NCBI RefSeq assembly: GCF_016901035.1
Contig: NZ_JAFEUF010000013.1
Coordinates: 30,631 to 69,507 of the forward strand
Reading direction: 5' to 3'
Length of the DNA stretch: 38,877 bases
From: Streptomyces durocortorensis
Lineage (GTDB): Bacteria > Actinomycetota > Actinomycetes > Streptomycetales > Streptomycetaceae
Positions 18,507 to 26,575 of the stretch are shown in pieces. Both the position numbers and the translations under genes were made by a program. The notes below the pieces were generated by a model that saw only the letters and a program-made list of their open reading frames with translations, made no database searches and had not been told where the DNA came from. Positions within the stretch are counted from its first letter, which is position 1, and the number at the start of each line of letters is the position of its first letter.

Positions 18507-19141
18507 CAGCGGTTCTGCCCCCAGCGCGGTTGCTCGGCCTGCTCCATGGTCTCTTCAGACGGATCGAGGTGTTCCTCAGCCCATGCGTCGATTCCTTCGC
18601 GCTGTTCTGCGTCGACCCCCGAAGCGTCCAGCAGCGCGTCCCCGACGTCGTACCCGGTGTCCTTCCACTGCTGCTTCACCTCGCCGTGGGCCTCGGTGAA
18701 GGAGTCCGCGCTCCAGTCCGGGTTGTCCCAGGCATGCTGCTTTCTGATCGTGTCCCAGCTCATGTCCTTGACTTCATCCTCGGACAGATAGGGGTTGCCG
18801 TTGGTCGAGTTCACGGCGATCTTGAAAGAGTCCTTGATGTACCGTTCCTGCTCAGCGAACGAGCCGGCGGACAGTCCGACCCCCTGCGCGAAATTGTTGC
18901 CGCGCTGCGTGAGCGCCCGCACTCCCCACTGCCACCGGTCGCAGAACGTCTCGAACTGCGAGGCCAGCCCGGCATGCCCCAGCTCCAAGCCGGACAGGGC
19001 GAGATCGGAGAAGCCCCGGCCGGCCGTTGCCTGCCCGATCATGCCGAGTTCCTTCAACTCGGCATGCGCCAGGTCGATGCCCTTCGCGATCTGCGCCAAC
19101 GCCGCCGGCGGCACGTTCAGATCCGCGTTCTCCCCGCTCAT
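18506..19141 (-). CDS. WXG100-superfamily-like partner protein of the RHS toxin
   Basis: A 211-residue hydrophilic, helical protein. Residues 10-110 form a helical hairpin containing CDRWQWGVRALTQRGNNFAQ, then SAGSFAEQERY. This resembles actinobacterial ESX/WXG-type proteins, in which a central W-x-W/G turn precedes a second helix with a Y/E export tail. The acidic C-terminal half is unlike known domains. The ATG at 19141 overlaps the SseB-like stop (ATGA), and its own stop overlaps the toxin start. It therefore probably acts as the chaperone or co-secreted partner for the toxin. That role is inferred from position. Confidence 0.7.
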   Translation of the reverse strand: MSGENADLNVPPAALAQIAKGIDLAHAELKELGMIGQATAGRGFSDLALSGLELGHAGLASQFETFCDRWQWGVRALTQRGNNFAQGVGLSAGSFAEQERYIKDSFKIAVNSTNGNPYLSEDEVKDMSWDTIRKQHAWDNPDWSADSFTEAHGEVKQQWKDTGYDVGDALLDASGVDAEQREGIDAWAEEHLDPSEETMEQAEQPRWGQNR

Positions 19142-19641
19142 CCCGTCTCCCCCAGATCGACTGCCACGTGGTCGGGCACGATGCCCGCGACCGGCGGAAA
19201 CAGCACGCCGTCCGTACTGCCTGCGTCCAGCGCGACTCCCGCCGGGCCCGGCAGCATCGGCACCATCACGTCCAGCAGGCGCGCACCGAGGATGGCGCGG
19301 TACGTCCACTCCCGCTCGCCTTCACCCTGTGCTTGCGCGAACCGGGCGAGAGCCTCTTCGTCCGAGAACGCGCAGATCCAGCGGACGCCGTTCTGATCCG
19401 CCGTCCACAGACTTCCGTACGCGTCGAACGGCACCAGCACCGCGGTACGCCGGAACTCGCCGAGCAGGATCGCGAACCCGCGTCGGGCGGACGCCAGTGC
19501 GTCCACCTGCTCAGGATCCGGCCTCGGCTCAGGCACCGGAGGCGCCGCTTTCGCCGGGCGCTCGGGTACGGTCCAGTCGGCCAGATCGGCGAGCCTGGAC
19601 CGGCGGGCGGGCTCAGGTATGTCATCCCCGTGGTCAGTCAC
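19138..19641 (-). CDS. SseB-like domain protein
   Basis: A 167-residue protein. The pattern ...FRRTAVLVPFDAYGSLWTADQNGVRWICAFSDEEALARFAQ... followed by GVALDAGSTDGVLFPP matches the SseB N-terminal domain. This domain is common in Streptomyces proteins that accompany WXG and toxin genes; its exact role is unknown. The first 50 residues are Pro/Arg-rich. The start is taken as the GTG at 19641, since no ATG is in frame near the domain; no strong ribosome binding site is visible. It is the first gene of the toxin operon, joined by an ATGA overlap to the WXG-type gene. Confidence 0.78.
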   Translation of the reverse strand: MTDHGDDIPEPARRSRLADLADWTVPERPAKAAPPVPEPRPDPEQVDALASARRGFAILLGEFRRTAVLVPFDAYGSLWTADQNGVRWICAFSDEEALARFAQAQGEGEREWTYRAILGARLLDVMVPMLPGPAGVALDAGSTDGVLFPPVAGIVPDHVAVDLGETG

Positions 19642-19748
19642 GTACGGGATGCTGTCATGGCGCTTTGCTGAGCGGCAACGACGAAATGCGGCCAGACGCG
19701 CTCCTGCGATGAGAGGCCGGTCACTGTGCCGACCGCTCTTGGCCGGGT

Positions 19749-19952
19749 CTACGCCACGTCGCTGATGAAGGCCCGCCAAGCGTCGTGGCCGAAGGTGATG
19801 GCGGGGCCGGCGGGGCGGGTGCTGTCGCGGACCGGGACCAGGTGGGGGAGGTTCGGGGCGACCTCCACGCACTCGCCCTGCCCGCCGCTGTAGCTGCTGG
19901 TGCGCCAGGCGGCCTCGGCGAGGGCAGGCGGGGTGAGGCGGTCCTCGGTCAT
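19749..19952 (-). CDS. DUF397 protein
   Basis: A 67-residue protein with the DUF397 hallmark: WRTSSYSGGQGECVEVAPNLP, then VPVRDSTRP and a closing AWRAFISDV. Such small proteins pair with DUF5753/XRE regulators throughout Streptomyces and act as their partners in developmental and antibiotic control circuits. The ATG at 19952 overlaps the stop of the XRE gene (ATGA), so both are co-translated. Nothing unusual is seen. Confidence 0.93.
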   Translation of the reverse strand: MTEDRLTPPALAEAAWRTSSYSGGQGECVEVAPNLPHLVPVRDSTRPAGPAITFGHDAWRAFISDVA

Positions 19953-20821
19953 GGTCTGTGCTCCTTGGCGATATGTCGGATCATGCTGAGCGATTCCGTT
20001 GGCGGCAACGCGGACGTGCGGGCGTCGTCGAAGAGCTCGCGGTACTGAGCCACGTCCGATTCCCGCTCGATCCAGATGTTTCCGGTCGGAGTTTCGGTCA
20101 GAACGAGATCGAGCGCCGAGACCCTGGGAAAACTGAGCATCAAGTACGGACCGAACATACCCGGGTGTGCCCCGCGTGAGAACGGCAGTACCTGGACAGT
20201 GATGTTGGGGCGCTCGGCCAGGTCCGTCAGGTGCTGCAACTGGTCGTGCATCACGGTCGGCCCGCCGACCTGTTGGCGAAGTACCCCTTCCGCGAGGACG
20301 GCCCAGAATTCCATGGGTGCGTCCCCGGTCAGGCGCTCCTGCCGTGCCATGCGCACCTGTACGAACTGGTCGATCTCCTCCGCGGTCTGCCACGCGCGGG
20401 ACGCGACGGTCACGGCCCTTCCGTAGGCGGGCGTCTGGAGAAGGCCCGGTACCAGTTGGACTTGGAACGACTTGATGCTGTCGCAGATGGTCTCCATCTC
20501 GATGTAGTCGCGGTACGTGTCTCCCAGCACGTCTCCGAACTGGTGCCACCAGCCTTCACGGCGACGCCTGTTGGCGCTGCGGGCGAGCGACGCCAGGCGG
20601 TCACGGGCTGCGGGGTCCGTCACCCCGTACGCGTGTATGAGCGCGGTCAGGTCAGGTGTACGGACCGGCACGTGCCCGTTCTCGATGCGGCTGATCTTGC
20701 CCTTGGTGCAGTCGAGAACCTCTGCGGCATCAGCCGTGGAGAAGCTCGCTGCCTCGCGGAAGCGGCGTAGCTCGTCGCCGAGTTGGCGGCCGAGAACGGT
20801 GGATGGCTTTACGGATGGCAT
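19949..20821 (-). CDS. XRE-family regulator with DUF5753
   Basis: A 290-residue regulator. Residues 10-65 form an XRE helix-turn-helix (LGDELRRFREAASFSTADAAEVLDCTKGKISRIENG). Residues 100-280 are the DUF5753 domain, with VQLVPGLLQTPAYGRAV and ERPNITVQVLPFSRGAHPGMFGPY as landmarks. It probably controls its own operon and the divergent HATPase gene. The ATG at 20821 begins at the usual family position. This triad of XRE/DUF5753, DUF397 and small HATPase is a standard Streptomyces regulatory module. Confidence 0.94.
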   Translation of the reverse strand: MPSVKPSTVLGRQLGDELRRFREAASFSTADAAEVLDCTKGKISRIENGHVPVRTPDLTALIHAYGVTDPAARDRLASLARSANRRRREGWWHQFGDVLGDTYRDYIEMETICDSIKSFQVQLVPGLLQTPAYGRAVTVASRAWQTAEEIDQFVQVRMARQERLTGDAPMEFWAVLAEGVLRQQVGGPTVMHDQLQHLTDLAERPNITVQVLPFSRGAHPGMFGPYLMLSFPRVSALDLVLTETPTGNIWIERESDVAQYRELFDDARTSALPPTESLSMIRHIAKEHRP

Positions 20822-21007
20822 AGCTCACTCCCTATCAGCCCGACGATCACTGCGGCCACGGTATGCCCGAACGAGTGAATTGAGCATCAGGAATCCATTC
20901 AACGTTGCGCCGATGTGAGTTGTGCGGGCAGGCTCTACGGCGAGACACCTGAACGTCGCTTCTCCAAGCGGCACTTGCCGTCCGTCGTCTATTTGCCCGG
21001 GAGTGTC

Positions 21008-21466
21008 ATGGCAGAGCAGTCCGCATCTCACGAGGCCGGCTTTCGGCTGGTCCGCAGCCGCAGCAGTGTTCCTCGGGCCCGGGCCCTCCTCCGCGCCAAG
21101 CTCGGTGAGTGGCGGGCCGGGCAGGAAGCGGTCGAGACGGCGGAGTTGGTGCTGTCCGAGCTGATGACCAACGCTGTGCGCGTGGTCGTCCCCGGGGACC
21201 GAATGATCGGCGTAAGCATCGCGTGCCGGGAGCGGGGTGCGTGGCTCCGGCTGGAGGTGAGCGACGCCGGTGACGGCCGCCCCGAGGTGCGATGGCCCGG
21301 TGAGCTGGACACGGGCGGGCGCGGGCTGCTGATCGTCGACGCTTTGGCCTTCTGCTGGGGGGTGAAGGAACGGCCGGCCGGGATCGGGAAGACCATCTGG
21401 GCGGAGGTCGTCACTCCCGCTGTCGTTCCCGCGCCGCCGATGGTCCGCCCCTCGGTGATGTCATGA
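21008..21466 (+). CDS. Small ATP-binding protein (HATPase_c, anti-sigma-factor-like)
   Basis: A 152-residue GHKL-type ATPase domain. The N-box appears as LVLSELMTNAVR, the G1 box as LEVSDAGDGRPEV and the G2 region as GGRGLLIVDALAFCWGV. These stand-alone domains resemble RsbW/SpoIIAB anti-sigma kinases and usually partner XRE/DUF397 pairs. The ATG at 21008 gives the usual length; an upstream GTG at 20915 would add 31 residues without homology. It is followed by an ATGA-overlapping gene for a Phd-like protein. Confidence 0.9.
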   Translation: MAEQSASHEAGFRLVRSRSSVPRARALLRAKLGEWRAGQEAVETAELVLSELMTNAVRVVVPGDRMIGVSIACRERGAWLRLEVSDAGDGRPEVRWPGELDTGGRGLLIVDALAFCWGVKERPAGIGKTIWAEVVTPAVVPAPPMVRPSVMS

Positions 21467-21711
21467 GGTGGTTGTGGCGTGTCCTCCGTCGGCGTTCGGC
21501 GTCGCCTGCCGAGCCACTGTTTCGCGGCACGTTGATTCTGCTCGTCGACCGGCGGGCGGTCGTGATCAGTGGGGCGGGTGAATCTGCCGTACCCCTACGG
21601 GAGTCGACTGTGCGGCGCCAGGGGCGTGGCTCATTGCGGGGACAGATCCGGATCGCTCCGGACTTCGACGGCCCCCACCCCCGTATCTCCGCAGCCTTCG
21701 GGATGGCGTGA
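21463..21711 (+). CDS. Shortened Phd-like antitoxin
   Basis: An 82-residue protein that overlaps the HATPase stop (ATGA) and the start of the PIN toxin (TGATG). Its second half, RAVVISGAGESAVPLRES followed by LRGQIRIAPDFDGP, resembles the middle and toxin-binding tail of Phd/YefM antitoxins. In these a 'VVISRAGRPVARLVPL' strand is followed by 'GQIRIADDFDAPLP'. The usual Phd N-terminus ('SEAKANLSRL') that dimerises and binds DNA is missing. An Arg-rich leader MRWLWRVLRRRSASP stands in its place. It may neutralise the toxin without autoregulating, or it may be degenerate. Confidence 0.62.
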   Translation: MRWLWRVLRRRSASPAEPLFRGTLILLVDRRAVVISGAGESAVPLRESTVRRQGRGSLRGQIRIAPDFDGPHPRISAAFGMA

Positions 21712-22085
21712 TGTGCCTTCTCCTCGACACCCCGGTGATCCTGTGGTGGCTCGACGACGCACCCGAACTGTCCGAGGAGGCCAAACAGCTCCTCGATTCC
21801 GCCGACGCCGTACACATCAGCGCCGTCTCGCCCTGGGAGATCACCTTCAAGCAGCACCTCGGGCTGCTGGAAGGGCCGGGCGACCTGGCCGAGCGCGTAC
21901 GCGACCTCGCCTTCCCGAGCCTCCCCGTCACCGCTGCCCATGGCGTGCGGGCCGGGCGGTTGCCCATGGTTCACGAGGACCCCTTCGACCGGCTCCTCAT
22001 CGCCCAGGCGCAGGCCCACCACCACGTACTCGTCACCCGGAGCGACTGGATCCCGCAGTACGACGTACCCGTCATGCAGGTCTGA
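21711..22085 (+). CDS. VapC-type PIN-domain toxin
   Basis: A 124-residue PIN ribonuclease. The acidic metal-binding residues are visible as LLLDTPV near the start, the Glu of SPWEIT, the Asp residues of HEDPFDRLLIAQA, and TRSD near the end. It belongs to the subgroup paired with Phd antitoxins. The ATG at 21711 overlaps the antitoxin stop; a GTG at 21708 is a possible earlier start. All catalytic acids are present, so the toxin looks intact even though its antitoxin is shortened. Confidence 0.88.
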   Translation: MCLLLDTPVILWWLDDAPELSEEAKQLLDSADAVHISAVSPWEITFKQHLGLLEGPGDLAERVRDLAFPSLPVTAAHGVRAGRLPMVHEDPFDRLLIAQAQAHHHVLVTRSDWIPQYDVPVMQV

Positions 22086-22102
22086 CCAGCGCCGCCAGTA
22101 CG

Positions 22103-22128
22103 CCGCGCCCCAGTGCTGTGGTGCGCGG
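22103..22128. terminator. Bidirectional hairpin terminator
   Basis: CCGCGCCCCA (22103-22112) pairs with TGGTGCGCGG (22119-22128) in nine of ten positions around a 6-nt loop. The outer arms TCTGACC (22081-22087) and GGTCAGA (22128-22134) extend the dyad. It lies between the convergent vapC-like and MFS genes, so it can end both transcripts. Confidence 0.7.
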
Positions 22129-22129
22129 G

Positions 22130-23410
22130 TCAGACCGCCGGCTCGCCCTCCGGCTTCGTCCGGAGCGCGCCCTCCGGCGCCCGCCGCAGCGCCCGGATCG
22201 CCGGGACGCTCAGCATCGCCGCCAGCAGCGCGCACGACATCACCGACGAGAAGATCAGCACCTCGTTCGCGCCGAACGCGTCCGCCGCCGGGCCCGCCAA
22301 GGCGCGGCCCAGCGGGATGACCATGATGGAGCCCGCGACGTCGTACGCCGAGACGCGGCTCAGGACCGTCAGCGGGATGTGCGACTGGACGCTCGTCGCC
22401 CACATCACCCCCCAGAACGCGAAGCCGTAGCCCGCGATCACGTGGGCGATCGCCGTGGCCGCGAAGGACCATTCCAGCGCCGGGGCCAAGGGGTTGAGCG
22501 CGAAGCAGAGCATCGCCAGGGCGCCCGCCACCAGCGGGCGGCGCGGGCGGACCCGCATGCCGATCAGGCCGCCGATGATCGTGCCCGCGCCGTCCGCCGA
22601 GGCGATCCAGCCGTAGCCGCTCGCCCCGTGCTGCTCGATCATCAGCGCCGCGCCCAGCGGCAGCGCGGGGCCGAACACGAACAGGCCGTAGACCGACCAG
22701 ACCGCGATGACGCCCCACAGCCATTGGCGGGACCGGAACTCCTGCCAGCCCGTCGCCAGCCTGCGCCACATCGGGGCGTCGCCCTCGTCGCGTTCCGTGT
22801 GCAGCTTGCGCAGGGGGAGGAGGACGAGGGCGCTCAGTGCGTACGCCGCCGCGATGACCACGTACGAGCCCGAGACCTGCCAGTACGCGACGAGGATGCC
22901 CGCCAGGCCCGGGCCCAGCAGCGTGCTCAGCGCCTCGGAGATCCGCAGCAGTGCGTTGGCCTTCTGGATGTCCTCCGCGACCCGGGGGACCATGCTCGCC
23001 ATCCCGGGCTGGAACATCGCCGTCGCGGCCCCGCTCAGCGCCATCAGGCCCATGATCTGCCACAGGGGAACGCTGTCGGACCAGAAGAGCAGTGCTCCCA
23101 GCGTGAGCATCGCCAGCATGCGCACCACGTCCGCGCAGATCATCATCAGCTGCGGCGTGAACCGGTCCGCCAGCACCCCGCCGAACAGCACCAGCAGGAC
23201 GATCGGGGTCATCCACGCCGCCAGCGCGTACCCGACGCCGCTCGCCCCGTGGCCCGCCCCCAGCACCGCTGTGGTCAGGGAGACCATCAGCATGCCGTCG
23301 GCCAGCAGCGACGCGCTGCGGGCCGTGAAGAACAGCCGGAACCGGGGCGACCGCCAAGGGCTCGGCAGCGTGGTCGCCTGCTGGGGGAGTGTCGTGTCGT
23401 CAACGCTCAT
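22130..23410 (-). CDS. MFS transporter, probable product exporter
   Basis: A 426-residue membrane protein with about twelve hydrophobic segments. The MFS signature between TM2 and TM3 is GGVLADRFTPQ, and another conserved part is FQPGMASMVPRVAEDIQKANAL. The overall pattern resembles EntS-like and macrolide-efflux exporters (MFS_3). The ATG at 23410 has AGGTG close upstream; the longer start at 23443 lies inside the condensation gene. Only one base separates it from that gene, so it closes the minus-strand half of the biosynthetic operon and probably exports the product. Confidence 0.9.
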   Translation of the reverse strand: MSVDDTTLPQQATTLPSPWRSPRFRLFFTARSASLLADGMLMVSLTTAVLGAGHGASGVGYALAAWMTPIVLLVLFGGVLADRFTPQLMMICADVVRMLAMLTLGALLFWSDSVPLWQIMGLMALSGAATAMFQPGMASMVPRVAEDIQKANALLRISEALSTLLGPGLAGILVAYWQVSGSYVVIAAAYALSALVLLPLRKLHTERDEGDAPMWRRLATGWQEFRSRQWLWGVIAVWSVYGLFVFGPALPLGAALMIEQHGASGYGWIASADGAGTIIGGLIGMRVRPRRPLVAGALAMLCFALNPLAPALEWSFAATAIAHVIAGYGFAFWGVMWATSVQSHIPLTVLSRVSAYDVAGSIMVIPLGRALAGPAADAFGANEVLIFSSVMSCALLAAMLSVPAIRALRRAPEGALRTKPEGEPAV

Positions 23411-23411
23411 G

Positions 23412-25244
23412 TCACACCTGCCGGCTTCTGCCGGTCCCTTCATCGATGGTCTTCAGCCGACGCCATGCGTCGCTCCGGTCCGGCTCGGTGGGCGGGTCCT
23501 CGACGAGTACGTAGCGGTGAGGCGCCAGGACCCCCGAACCGGCGGCCGGGATGAGGGCGGTCAGCGCCCGGTGGGCCTCCTCAGGCGTCAACGGGGTGTC
23601 GCCGCGGGCGATGCACGCCGTGAGGTGCGGGGCCACACCGGGCCCACCCGCTGCTGAGCCGGCCGCACCCGCGCCGGTCCCGTCCGCCGTCCCGTCCGGT
23701 GCCGGCTCCTCCGCCACCCGCACCGGCAGTCCGCCCACCGCCCGGCCGAGCGTCTCGCGCACGGCGTCGGGCGAGACCCAGCAGCCGTCCACCCGGAGCC
23801 AGTCGGGCCCGCGTTCGGCGGGGCGGACCCCCGTCACCTCGGCCAGCGCCTCCATCGGTACGTCCCCGGCGGCGGCCGCCTCCAGGAGCAGGACCAGCCC
23901 GGCGAGGAACCCCTCCGCCTCCTCCGGCGTGAAGACCGAGGGGGCTGCCCACAGGGAGATGTGGAGCTGGGGCGCAGTCCGGTACGTGAAGGCGAGCATC
24001 CGGGTCGGCAGCGTCTGCGGCGGCCCCCAGGTCAGCTCCTGCTCGGCGTGCTCGGCGTCGTCGCGGTCCTGCGCGTCCGTGCCCAGGAGCGGGGCGGGCA
24101 GGGCGCTGACATCGTTGAACACCACGTCCCGGCCGAAGTGGCTGCCGCGCTCGGCGGTGACCCGGTCGATCATCTCCCACAGCCGTACGGAGTCGAACTG
24201 GCTGTGCCGGTATGCGTTGAGTACCGCGCCCCACGTCCGGGCGACCAGCGCGTCGAACGTCTCCACCCGGACGTCCAGGTGCAGCAGCGCGTCCTGGGAC
24301 GTCGTGGTCACCGAACGCGCGACCCGCGCGTGGAACCGGTTGGCGCTCGGGACGGCGGTGACACAGCTGTCCTGGCCCGCCCGGTGGGCCACCAGGGCGC
24401 ACCACGCGGCCATGAGCACGGTGGCCTCGGGGTGCCCGGTGCGGCGGGCCGCCCCGGCGAGCGCCCGGCCGCCCCGGCGGGAGCGGAGCGTCAGCTGCCG
24501 GGCCTCCTCGTCGGTTCCCGGCCTCCTGCCGCGCGGCTCCGCGAACATCTCCTGCGGCGCGGTGCGGAGGATCCGCTCCCAGTACCGCAGGGACGCCTCC
24601 GACTTCCGCAGCCCGGCCGGGGACGCCTCCACGGCGGCCAGGTCGACCGGGGGCAGGGACGTCAGCTCCGGCAGTTCCTTGCCCGCCAGCAGCTCGGCGA
24701 ACTCCTCGCGCAGGATGGCCATCGCGCTGCCGTCCGCCACCGCGTGGCTGAACGCCAGTGCCACGTAAGCCGGTTGTCCGGCCACGGCGAGCAGGGTGAT
24801 TCGCAGCGGGAACTCCCGCTCCAGGGCGAAGCGCCCGGCTCGGGCCGCCCGTGCCACCGACTCCGCGTACGTCGCCGGATCGCCGGGGAGTTCGGCGTGG
24901 TCCAGCACGGTCACCGTGAACGTTCCCTCCGAAGCAACGACTTGGTCGACCGGTGCCGAGCCTGCCGGGCGCGGGAACGTGGTGCGCAGCCCTTCGTGCC
25001 GTACGGCCAGGGCGCGCAGGGCGTCGATGACGGCCGCCGAGGTGGTGCCTTCGGGGACGGGCCACACATCGTGGATGTTGATGTGGGTGGGGTCGTCCCG
25101 CAGGATGCAGCGGATCATATTGGCCTGGCCCATGGTGAGGGGGCCCCGGCGCTCGTCACCGCCCGCGTAGGCGACGGTGACCGTGGTCGTGGTGAGGGGC
25201 GGAGGGATCTGGTGCATGGTGTCCTTGCCGACAGCGGAGTTCAT
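23412..25244 (-). CDS. Stand-alone NRPS condensation-domain protein
   Basis: A 610-residue protein. Residues 35-450 form a condensation domain: VRHEGLRTTFPR (81-92) and the catalytic loop SHAVADG (166-172). This keeps the second His and the Asp-Gly of HHxxxDG, with the first His replaced by Ser. The last 120 residues include DGCWVSPDAVRETLGRAV, LTPEEAHRALTALIP and PHRYVLVEDPPTEPD. They look like the small C-terminal subdomain of an adenylation domain, but the catalytic large subdomain is absent. The start at 25244 overlaps the stop of the DUF6271-like gene. It probably forms an amide or ester bond using the carrier-bound aminoacyl group, or releases it. Confidence 0.85.
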   Translation of the reverse strand: MNSAVGKDTMHQIPPPLTTTTVTVAYAGGDERRGPLTMGQANMIRCILRDDPTHINIHDVWPVPEGTTSAAVIDALRALAVRHEGLRTTFPRPAGSAPVDQVVASEGTFTVTVLDHAELPGDPATYAESVARAARAGRFALEREFPLRITLLAVAGQPAYVALAFSHAVADGSAMAILREEFAELLAGKELPELTSLPPVDLAAVEASPAGLRKSEASLRYWERILRTAPQEMFAEPRGRRPGTDEEARQLTLRSRRGGRALAGAARRTGHPEATVLMAAWCALVAHRAGQDSCVTAVPSANRFHARVARSVTTTSQDALLHLDVRVETFDALVARTWGAVLNAYRHSQFDSVRLWEMIDRVTAERGSHFGRDVVFNDVSALPAPLLGTDAQDRDDAEHAEQELTWGPPQTLPTRMLAFTYRTAPQLHISLWAAPSVFTPEEAEGFLAGLVLLLEAAAAGDVPMEALAEVTGVRPAERGPDWLRVDGCWVSPDAVRETLGRAVGGLPVRVAEEPAPDGTADGTGAGAAGSAAGGPGVAPHLTACIARGDTPLTPEEAHRALTALIPAAGSGVLAPHRYVLVEDPPTEPDRSDAWRRLKTIDEGTGRSRQV

Positions 25245-26575
25245 CGGTTCACGGCCCGGACCTGCCCCAGGCCCGCTTCGGCGCTCGCGCCTGCCAGCGC
25301 CTCCCAGTGGTCCATCAGGAGCGCGAAGTCGGCCATGTCGTCCCGGGCCTCGTCCAGGAGCCGGGAGCGGCGGTCGGCGAGCGTGTCCGCGACCGTCGTG
25401 TACCGGCCGCCGAGCCGCCGGTAGGCCGCCTGGGCGAGATCGAGGCGGCGGGCGACCTCCGTACGGTCGAGGGCGACGCTGTCCCGGACGAAACCGGCGA
25501 CCACGGACGCCCGGACGCAGCCCTCCGCGTCGAGCAGCGCGTCACCGGCCGCCGCCGTCCTCGCGTACACGGTGTTCAGGTACGTCTTCGCCAGCAGGAA
25601 CTTCACGAAGCGCACCTGGTACGCGAGGAAGCCCGCGTCCGTACGCCGCTCCTCCGTATGGAAGTTCACGATGTGCCGGTTGTGCTGGAGGCCGGGCAGC
25701 CGGGCGTCGTGGGTGAGGTGGAACAGGAAGTAGTCGGTGCCGATGGTGTCCGTGGCGGGCGGCAGTGGCACCCGGCGGTAGACCTCGTGGTCCAGCGCCA
25801 CGTTGCACATGTCCACGCGCATCGGGCTGATGGGGGCGAGCATGGCGTGGTCGCCGTCGAACGTCCCGTTCCCCGCGCCCCGGAACGACGCGTCGATCAG
25901 ATGGTCGCGCCAGATCTCCGGGGAGCCTTCGGGCAGCGACAGGCCGACCAGTTCGCCGTACGTGTCCGGGTCGAGGTCGCGGATCTCCGCGACGTCCACC
26001 GACATCTCGCCCACGAACGAGCCGCCCGCCACCGCCACCCGCCGGTCGCCCGAGCCCGGCGGCAGCTTGCTCCGCGTCGCCGACTTCCGTACGTCGTCAG
26101 CCCGTTGACCCAGGTAGGTGAGTTCCTGGTGGAGAGGGAAGACCGGTTCGCCGTCGAGGTGCTGGTAGCGGCTGTCGGAGTCCCGGCGGTGCACGGACGT
26201 GCAGCCGAGGGCCTGGGCGATGAGGAACGCCCGATTGGTGCAGGCTCCGTAGGAGACCCGGGACGGCAGCATCAGCTCCAGCAGCCGGTCCGCCGAAGCT
26301 GAAGGCGAAGTTACGCCGGACCGGGCGATCACCTCGCGCAGGAAAGTCCCCTGCTCGTCCTCGTCGAGGTGGTGGACGGTCACGCCGGGGGAGGCGGGCA
26401 GCGCGGCCACCGCCTTCCGGTGCTCCGCGAGGACCGGCGCGGGGGAGGAGTCCAGGATCAGGAGGTGGACCTCGACGCCGAACTCCTGCGCCCCGTACGT
26501 CGCTTCCTCGCCGATCGCCTCGATCGTGGCCGTGCAGGCCCGGTGGGTGGGCAGGGTCAGACAGACGCGGCGCAC
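25241..26575 (-). CDS. DUF6271-like protein, possible glycosyltransferase-fold enzyme
   Basis: A 444-residue soluble protein that I associate, with moderate confidence, with DUF6271. The N-terminus RRVCLTLPTHRACTATIEAI followed by EVHLLILDSS resembles the first strands of GT-A glycosyltransferases, and HRRDSDSRYQ (129-138) provides a DxD-like DSD (132-134) after a hydrophobic strand. A C-terminal helical part follows. No characterised member is known to me, so donor and acceptor are unknown. The GTG at 26575 has GGGGAGT upstream and lies 19 bp inside the dioxygenase gene. It belongs to the minus-strand half of the aminoacyl-carrier cluster. Confidence 0.72.
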   Translation of the reverse strand: MRRVCLTLPTHRACTATIEAIGEEATYGAQEFGVEVHLLILDSSPAPVLAEHRKAVAALPASPGVTVHHLDEDEQGTFLREVIARSGVTSPSASADRLLELMLPSRVSYGACTNRAFLIAQALGCTSVHRRDSDSRYQHLDGEPVFPLHQELTYLGQRADDVRKSATRSKLPPGSGDRRVAVAGGSFVGEMSVDVAEIRDLDPDTYGELVGLSLPEGSPEIWRDHLIDASFRGAGNGTFDGDHAMLAPISPMRVDMCNVALDHEVYRRVPLPPATDTIGTDYFLFHLTHDARLPGLQHNRHIVNFHTEERRTDAGFLAYQVRFVKFLLAKTYLNTVYARTAAAGDALLDAEGCVRASVVAGFVRDSVALDRTEVARRLDLAQAAYRRLGGRYTTVADTLADRRSRLLDEARDDMADFALLMDHWEALAGASAEAGLGQVRAVNR

